From NCBI RefSeq assembly GCF_013368755.1, contig NC_049563.1, positions 5,022,001 to 5,086,000 of the forward strand: a stretch of 64,000 nt of DNA, written 5' to 3'. Within the stretch, counting starts at the first letter, position 1, and every line of letters begins with the position of its first letter. Of this stretch, positions 57,905-64,000 are shown piece after piece. Below the pieces are notes generated by a model. It made no database searches and was not told the DNA's origin. It worked only from the letters and a program-made list of their open reading frames with translations. The translations under genes were made by a program, and so were the position numbers. The DNA is from Talaromyces rugulosus. Lineage: Eukaryota > Ascomycota > Eurotiomycetes > Eurotiales > Trichocomaceae.

Positions 57905-59659
57905 ATGGTTCTCCAGATTATACAAACAATAGGAGCCGTCTCACTCGTCTATTGCGTGGGCGAGGGGCTTCGGAGACTCTACGCTCACCCTTTATCGCAT
58001 ATACCGGGCCCTAAACTTGCAGCTCTCACCTGGTGGTACGAGTTTTATTTTGATGTGATTCAACCAGGTCGATATATTTTCAAAATCCAAGAGCTTCACC
58101 AAGAATATGGTTCGCGCACTTTGAATCCCACAAGAACAAATCCGTTGTGAAACGATGACGCTAATCATTGGCTGCTAAGGCCCTATTCTTCGAATAACCC
58201 CGGATGAAGTCCATATCAACGATGTTGGCTTCGTAGACACAGTTTATGCGCCCTCTGGGGCTCGCAGGGATAAATATGATTACCAGCTGCGAGCCCTGAA
58301 CATGCCCGGTGGAGTTGGCACCACAGCAAGCCACGAGATTCATCGAAAGCGCCGGGAGGCACTTGCACCTTTTTTCAGTCGCCGCAATGTCGTCCATCTT
58401 GAGCCACTGATCCGTGAGAAAGTTGAGCAGTTGTGTCAGTTAGTTGCCGGACATGCGGAGGAAAAGACACCTGTGAACCTGTCGGATTTGTTTTGGGGGT
58501 TTTCAAATGAGTATGTATATCCTTTTTCTGTCTCAGGTTTCCTCCCCATAGACTATAGCATATGATTACTGACAAGACTTGTAAAGCGTTACCAACAATT
58601 TCTTGTTTGCTCACCAGAGCAATATCCTTGCAGACGAAGCAAAGGCTGCGACGTCGAGACAGAATAGTAACCAGCTTCTGTTGGGTATTCACGTCAATAA
58701 GCACTTCCCATGGCTACCTAGGTTTATGGAAAGTCTTCCATTAGTCATTAGCAAGCCCCTGATGCCACCCGGGTTGCTGGATATGCTAGAACTGTTTAAC
58801 GTAAGTCGCCTCGAACCAGTCGCATCCAAAATCTAACATAGGACAGAGAGTTCGCAATGAGCTTGTTGGGCTCATGCAATCAAAACAAGATTCTCCCTCC
58901 ACCGACCAGGGCTCGCTGGGCCCAACTGGCAAAACATCTGTGTACGACTCTGTTCTAGACAGCAAGGTGTTACCACCAGAGGAAAAGTCCCTTCGACGGC
59001 TCCAAGAAGAAGGCGCACTTCTTGTCCTCGCTGGAACAGACTCTCCTGCAAAATCCCTCTCGGTCATTTTCTACCATCTACTCGCAAACCCGGAAATTAT
59101 GAAAAGACTGCGAACTGAACTTGAGAATCTGGACACTCCGAATCCTGCATGGACAGAGCTGGAGAAGCTTCCCTATCTCTCGGCCGTTATCGAAGAAGGA
59201 AACAGACTCTCTTTTGGTGTTACCGCACGAATGGCGCGGATTTCTTCTCAGTATGAAATATACGTGCCTTCTCCGTATGCGAACCCCATGCCGCCAATAT
59301 CCTTGACGGTGGAACAAAGAAATCACTGGGCCCTGCCTGCTGGAACACCAATGAGTATATCGACTTTATCTGCACATACTAATCCGACCATTTTCCCGAA
59401 CCCATTTGCTTTCAACCCAGATCGCTGGCTTGAGGATAAATCCCTTAAAAACTACCAAATGGCATTCAGCAGAGGAGGTCGCAAATGTTTGGGAATTGAG
59501 CTTGCCAATGCGGAGTTGTATCTAGTAGTCGCGGCATTGGTGACAAAGTTTGACAAACTGGAGTTGCATGAAACTGATGAGAATGCTGTCTCCTTTGTGG
59601 GAGACTTTCAGGTTGCTATGCCAAAGGATCCGCGAGGAGTGAGGGCATTGGTTGGTTGA
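57905..59659 (+). CDS. cytochrome P450 monooxygenase
   Basis: Exons 57905-58109, 58180-58510, 58587-58800 and 58847-59659 are in phase and give 520 residues. An N-terminal hydrophobic anchor (IIQTIGAVSLVYCVGEGL) precedes the HPLSHIPGPKLAA hinge. The I-helix motif is LVLAGTDSPA, the ExxR motif is in VIEEGNRLSFG, the PERF-type motif is FNPDRW, and the haem loop is FSRGGRKCLG with the cysteine ligand. It is an endoplasmic-reticulum enzyme of the fungal trichodiene-oxygenase/pisatin-demethylase-like type. About twenty extra residues (YEIYVPSPYANPMPPISLTV) follow the ExxR region. The first donor site is GTTCGC, weaker than usual. No cluster partner is adjacent, so the substrate is unknown. Confidence 0.88.
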
Positions 59660-60186
59660 AGCTGTACAAAGGGGTTGTTTGATTGGATATTCTTAGATTT
59701 CTTTATTGCAAATGTTCAAATGTTGATTCAGTTGACAGTACTTGAGGGTGGATACTATAAATATATATATGTAGGATGAAAGGAAATGTAACTAGAAGAA
59801 AGAAGAACGTAAATAGCCCCAGACATTGAAGTGCGTTGATTAAAGAGCATTACTGTCATGTCAAACCCAAGGAGCACTTACATAACCAAAAAGTCGGATT
59901 TGAGATGAACCGATTGACTCATACAGCCAGGCTCATACAGACTGGTGACTCAACTTTGCAATTATACATCTCGATCGTAAGGAGTGGTTTTGTGTCTATT
60001 TCGAATTTCTTCTATCCTTAAACTCCCCGAATTTAGTCACGTAACAGTAGTAGTTTCTGACTATCTCAACAAGACATCTGAACAACATTTGGAATCGCTT
60101 CACGATAAATCCATGGTAAGAACAAGTCGTCGCTATTCTTTATACCATCCCTAATAAAAAGATATGGACTGACGACCAATAGAAAA
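59660..60186. other. intergenic stretch
   Basis: AT-rich 3' flank of the P450 gene with a short TATATATAT run near 59760. No gene recognised. Confidence 0.35.
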
Positions 60187-60618
60187 ATGTGCGAAGTCAA
60201 AGTGTACATCTTCGGAAACTGCAAATGCCGCACCAGCCGGATATTACTATGCGCAACTGCGGAAGAAAACAACTATGAGCCCTGTAAAAGACAAACTCTA
60301 GCAGACAAAGACTTTTCAAATGGCAAAGCTCGCTGTCCTTATCACCAGAACTTGTTTGAGATGCAAAGCCAAGAAAACAATCAAGGAAAACAAGAAGGAG
60401 GGAAAAATACACCACGCGATAAAGATGTGGGGATAATTCGAAGTTTCTCTAAAGACGAAACTTGGTATTTCTCTCCAAAGGAATCAGGAGCTGGACGCAT
60501 CACGGTAGATCACAAAGGGGAGGAAAGAAGGTTCCCTGCAAAGTCTCCAGAACCTGTCAAAAAGATTCGTGTGCGTATCGCCATCCCTCCTCCGCCTCCA
60601 CCACCACCTACTTTGTAG
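60187..60618 (+). CDS. small cysteine-bearing orphan protein with Pro-rich tail
   Basis: A 143-residue intronless frame starting MCEVKVYIFGNCKCRTSR. Cysteines at positions 2, 12 and 14 are followed by two more near residues 22 and 33 and one in ARCPYH, so a small zinc-binding fold is possible. This resembles a widespread class of short Eurotiomycete hypothetical proteins beginning MCxxx. The C-terminus is basic and ends in a run of eight prolines. No signal peptide or membrane segment is visible. The function is unknown and no relative was recognised by name. Confidence 0.5.
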   Translation: MCEVKVYIFGNCKCRTSRILLCATAEENNYEPCKRQTLADKDFSNGKARCPYHQNLFEMQSQENNQGKQEGGKNTPRDKDVGIIRSFSKDETWYFSPKESGAGRITVDHKGEERRFPAKSPEPVKKIRVRIAIPPPPPPPPTL

Positions 60619-60910
60619 ATATTTTGAATGAACTCTATTCTTTTTGTCGTTCTTTGACAGTTGAACAAGGCCATTGATGCATTGTGTGCTTTTCAAAAAA
60701 GAACTAGGTTCCCTTGTAATTAACCAGGTATGAACGGGTTAAGCCATGAAACTTTGGACGAGTAATTCTACATGTTGTGTTATTTAGCTAGAAGATATTC
60801 TACCTGTTAGGAGTACATTCCAATACACATCTCTTCAACATCTTCATCTAATCTAGCCTACCCATTCAAACTCACTTACTTCACTTACTTATCATACTCA
60901 TAACATCGAG
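60619..60910. other. short intergenic stretch
   Basis: Leader region with repeated CTTACTT/CACTTACTTC tracts just before the next gene (60868-60893). Confidence 0.35.
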
Positions 60911-61771
60911 ATGACACAACTCCAAGCTTCTGGCAATGGCCAGATTTCGCAGGATCATACGGTGGTGCACATCGAGGACTCGGATGACTACGACACCGAT
61001 TCCTCGTTGAGCAGTGTCCAATCGCAATATTCCAGAAGTGAGGATGCTACGTTGGATATCTTGGCACAAGTCTGCGTTCGTGAGATTGCTAGTGACAATT
61101 CCCGAGGTTCCGATAGTGACGATGCTAGTGCAGGTGCTCAGAATCTTGATGGCCAGGATACTACTGGGTTAGATATCTTGGCAGAGGTCTGTGCTCGTGA
61201 GCTTGCTAGTGAAAATGTTCAATGCCGTGAAGCTGATGATACTACTGCGTTGAATATGTTGGCAGATGTATGCATCCGCGAGCAGAAACGCATTAAAGAG
61301 CAGCGTCTCCTTCAACAGAAGCAGTACCAGCACCGTCAACAGCAGCATCTCCTTCAACGGGAGTACAACGAGTGGTTCATGAAACAGCAGCAACACATGG
61401 AACAGGTATATCGAACCCACCGAATGCAAACGCAGCACCAAATTCAAGCGCAGCACCGAATGCAAGCACAGCACCGAATGCACCAAGCGCAGCACCAAAT
61501 GCAAGCACAGCACCAAATGAACGCGTCGCAGCACATGCAATTGCAGCAAGATATACAAGCGCGGCAACAAATGCAGGCGCAGAACCTAATTCAAGCGCAG
61601 AACCGAATGCTGCAGGCGCAGCACCAAATACAAGCGCAGCAACGCATTCCCCAGGAGAATCGGGGTACATCTGAGGTACAATGCTCTGATACTTTGAGAA
61701 ATGCCATCCTTCGCACGTCAACGATGCTTCAAAACATGGCTGGTGAACTTGTCCAACAACGGCAGCAATGA
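60911..61771 (+). CDS. orphan protein with LDxLAxVCxRE repeats and Gln-rich tail
   Basis: Intronless, 286 residues. The start (MTQLQASGNGQISQ) leads to TVVHIEDSDDYDTDSS, a hydrophobic cluster followed by acids that resembles a SUMO-interaction motif. Three related segments follow: LDILAQVCVREIAS (48-61), LDILAEVCARELAS (87-100) and LNMLADVCIREQKR (114-127), likely amphipathic helices with a conserved Cys. A helical Gln-rich region (about 130-250) is built from imperfect QAQHxM units, ending in a short helix (DTLRNAILRTSTMLQNMAGEL). It looks like a nuclear scaffold or prion-like regulator, but this is inference. No orthologue was recognised. It is two genes from P5C dehydrogenase and shares no obvious link. 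Confidence 0.6.
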   Translation: MTQLQASGNGQISQDHTVVHIEDSDDYDTDSSLSSVQSQYSRSEDATLDILAQVCVREIASDNSRGSDSDDASAGAQNLDGQDTTGLDILAEVCARELASENVQCREADDTTALNMLADVCIREQKRIKEQRLLQQKQYQHRQQQHLLQREYNEWFMKQQQHMEQVYRTHRMQTQHQIQAQHRMQAQHRMHQAQHQMQAQHQMNASQHMQLQQDIQARQQMQAQNLIQAQNRMLQAQHQIQAQQRIPQENRGTSEVQCSDTLRNAILRTSTMLQNMAGELVQQRQQ

Positions 61772-62045
61772 ATCACCTAGGAGCAGTTTGTAGGGACGTT
61801 GACTGGGATTTAACTCTACCATGGCAGAGATAAAAAATTATTCACAGCATGAAAGATTAGTGTACACAGTTTTGAATCATAGCAATTTTAATAGAAATAT
61901 GCCGAGATTGAGTAACCACAAATAAGAATAGAGTTGTAGGGAATTCACAATCTAGATATTATTGATGAAGACCTCCCGAAGTAGATAGGAATCCACCAAT
62001 CAGAGGCGCTGAAGAGCCGACACTAGCCGAGCCAATAGGATGTCA
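61772..62045. other. upstream region of P5C dehydrogenase
   Basis: Contains two CCAAT boxes on the plus strand (near 61996 and 62031) leading into the CCGG operator-like block; a further CCAAT lies near 62085. No gene seen. Confidence 0.45.
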
Positions 62046-62064
62046 CCGGTGAGCACCGGGCCGG
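62046..62064. promoter_or_regulatory. CCGG operator-like block upstream of P5C dehydrogenase
   Basis: Three CCGG tetramers at 62046-62049, 62056-62059 and 62061-62064 read CCGG-6N-CCGG-N-CCGG. Both spacings (6N and single N) are those reported for PrnA of A. nidulans. The block is about 215 bp before the start codon and is flanked by CCAAT boxes. Another CCGG lies at 62142-62145. A matching array precedes proline dehydrogenase. Confidence 0.65.
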
Positions 62065-62275
62065 TCACTATGGGACCGACCAACCAATGGGAGTCCCTGA
62101 AAGAGCTATTGTGGGGCAAGCAGCTTATCCACCTGCGTAACCGGTGCGGTCGTCGATTCAACGACCCTTCCTTCGTCTTCAAAGTGGCGAGCTTATATCT
62201 TTTCCTCTTCGTTCTGTTATTTCTCTGAAGCTGTATACTCGGCTCTGTTAACGCATCGCACCCTTTAATATCAAC

Positions 62276-64000
62276 ATGGCAGTTTCAATTCGACCACGGA
62301 GCCTTTGCAAGCTTCCTGTCTTCGCGCGGGCTTCTTCTGTGCGGGGTATGGGAACCTATGCCAATTTCAAGATCCCAACTATCAACAACGAGCCTAATGT
62401 AAGTATAGCGTGCATCGTGCAAGATCTTATGGATACTGATTAATGACTGGCTTAGCAACACTACATTCCCGGCACACCTGATCGCAAAGGACTTGAGGCT
62501 GCCCTTGCTCAAGTGAAAGCGTCCACGTCGCGGAACATCCCTCTGATAATCGGAGGGAAAGAAGTGAGATATAACACACTCAGCACTGGACCAACCAGCT
62601 AATTATTTATAGATAACCACCTCAAATGTCCAATCCCAACTAGATCCATCGACACATAAGCCTATTGCCCACTACTCAAACGCTTCCAAAGCGGACGTCG
62701 AAACCGCCATTGCGGCTGCTCTCTCCGCGCGCAAAGACTGGGCCGCTACACCATGGGCAGACAGAGCGAGCATTTTCTTGAAGGCCGCAGATTTGATTTC
62801 AACGAAATACCGGTACGAAGTCATGTCATTGACAATGGTGGGCCAGGGCAAAAATGCCTGGCAGGCGGAGATTGACTCTGCCGCGGAGCTCTGCGACTTT
62901 TTCAGGTAAGCAAATACCGTGAATAGTTAAACATTATCTTCCCCGACTGACAAGACAAGATTTGGCGTAAAATATGCGGAAGAATTATACTCACAACAGC
63001 CCTCCCATCACGCGGCGGGTGTGTGGAAGTATGTCTACAATCCTTTGTTATCAGATTCCGTATAGCTAACTCCTTCCTTTCAGCCGCCTCGAGTATCGTC
63101 CTCTTGAAGGTTTCGTATATGCTATTAGCCCTTTCAACTTTACGGCAATTGGAGGCAATCTTGCCGGTGCACCGGCACTGATGGGAAATGTTGTCCTTTG
63201 GAAGCCTTCACCATCTGCTATCGCGTCCAATCACCTGGTCCACCAAATTCTGCTCGAGGCTGGCTTGCCTAAGAACGTTATCCAGTTTGTGCCAGGAGAT
63301 GCTGAAGAAGTGACTAGCACTGTCCTTAACCATCCTGAATTTGCTGCGCTGCACTTCACTGGAAGCACTGCTGTGTTCCGGTCACTATACGGCAATATTG
63401 CTTCGGGTGTGGCCCAAGGTAAATACAAGAGCTATCCGCGCATCGTGGGCGAGACTGGTGGCAAGAACTTCCACCTTATTCACAAGAGTGCCGACGTGAG
63501 AAATGCGGCCGTCCAGACAGTTCGAGGCGCCTTTGAATTCCAAGGGCAAAAATGCAGCGCCACGTCGCGCGCTTATATCGCTTCATCAATCGCGGAGGAC
63601 TTTAACAGACAACTTGTTGAAGAAGTCAAGAAATTGAAGGTCGGGGACCCGCTTGACTTCTCAAACTTTTGTGGCCCCGTCATTCATGAGGCATCATTCA
63701 ACAAGCTTACCAGCGTTATTGATGAGGCTAAGAAAGATCCTGAACTTGAGTTGCTAGTGGGTGGGACATACGACTCCTCCAAAGGCTGGTTTATCCAACC
63801 AACGGTATACTTGACGAAGAACCCGAACCACCCTCTGCTCTCGCGCGAACTCTTTGGACCTGTTATTGTTCTCCATGTCTACGATGACGCCTCACCCTCG
63901 TCCTTTGCAGACATCTGCTCTACCATAGAGAGCACTAGCGAGTACGGACTCACTGGATCTGTCTTTGCACAGGACCGCTCTGCTATTCAGTTTGCTGAAG
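62276..64000 (+). CDS. prnC: delta-1-pyrroline-5-carboxylate dehydrogenase, mitochondrial (PrnC/PUT2-type), 3' end outside window
   Basis: Exons 62276-62398, 62456-62563, 62613-62905, 62960-63029 and 63084 onward; the last exon runs off the window. The start MAVSIRPRSLCKLPVFARAS is a mitochondrial presequence. Aldehyde dehydrogenase features are visible: SPFNFTAIGGNLAGAPALMG, the Rossmann strand and LHFTGSTAVFRSLY, the general base in GETGGKN, and the nucleophile Cys in FEFQGQKCSATSR. The enzyme oxidises glutamate semialdehyde (from P5C) to glutamate with NAD, completing proline use begun by the enzyme at 28-29.6 kb. Its promoter carries the CCGG block described separately. Family identity is firm. 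Confidence 0.95.

Noticed and set aside
61169..61721. Long antisense and alternate frames rich in Leu/His or Ala
   Set aside because: They arise from the Gln-rich repeat of the plus-strand gene read in other frames.

Overview
The window looks like nuclear DNA of a filamentous ascomycete, most likely a Eurotiomycete (Aspergillus, Penicillium or Talaromyces type). Genes are broken by short introns of about 45 to 90 bases with GTRNGT donors, CTAAC-like branch sites and YAG acceptors. Three genes encode Zn2Cys6 regulators, a fungal-specific class. The housekeeping genes (NOT4, BUD22, the 30-kDa complex I subunit, BCKDH E1-alpha, proline catabolism) are of fungal type. I found no rRNA, tRNA or CRISPR array. 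Exon structures were worked out by hand and checked for reading-phase consistency; they are not backed by RNA data.

Left arm (1-26 kb) is accessory in character. It holds a small cupin protein, a membrane-anchored pirin, a Zn2Cys6 regulator, a BAHD-type acyltransferase, a FAD monooxygenase with a lipidation-like N-terminus and a second Zn2Cys6 regulator. This resembles a small tailoring-enzyme locus with no polyketide, peptide or terpene backbone enzyme. It is followed by an AT-rich, gene-poor stretch with two orphan genes, one built from three consecutive tandem-repeat arrays. Then come a TRI12/DHA2-like MFS pump and a third Zn2Cys6 regulator.

Middle (21-30 kb and 62-64 kb) is a dispersed proline-catabolism set: Zn2Cys6 regulator, fatty-acid-hydroxylase-like enzyme, ornithine-cyclodeaminase-like protein and proline dehydrogenase, with P5C dehydrogenase about 33 kb away at the right edge. 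The promoters of both catabolic enzymes carry CCGG arrays with exactly the spacings described for the Aspergillus nidulans proline activator PrnA (CCGG-7N-CCGG-7N-CCGG, and CCGG-6N-CCGG-N-CCGG). This is the strongest regulatory signal in the window. A 253-bp TA-flanked, CAGT-ended transposon-like element lies just beyond the proline dehydrogenase promoter.

Right arm (31-64 kb) mixes secreted or metabolic enzymes (type-B carboxylesterase, beta-mannosidase, P450, amidohydrolase, DHA1 MFS pump, polytopic membrane protein) with core genes (BUD22, BCKDH E1-alpha, NOT4, complex I 30 kDa). Two lineage-restricted low-complexity proteins lie near 60-62 kb. NOT4 appears to contain an unusually long 841-bp intron whose retention would still make a long protein. 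The beta-mannosidase needs a 7-nt micro-exon.
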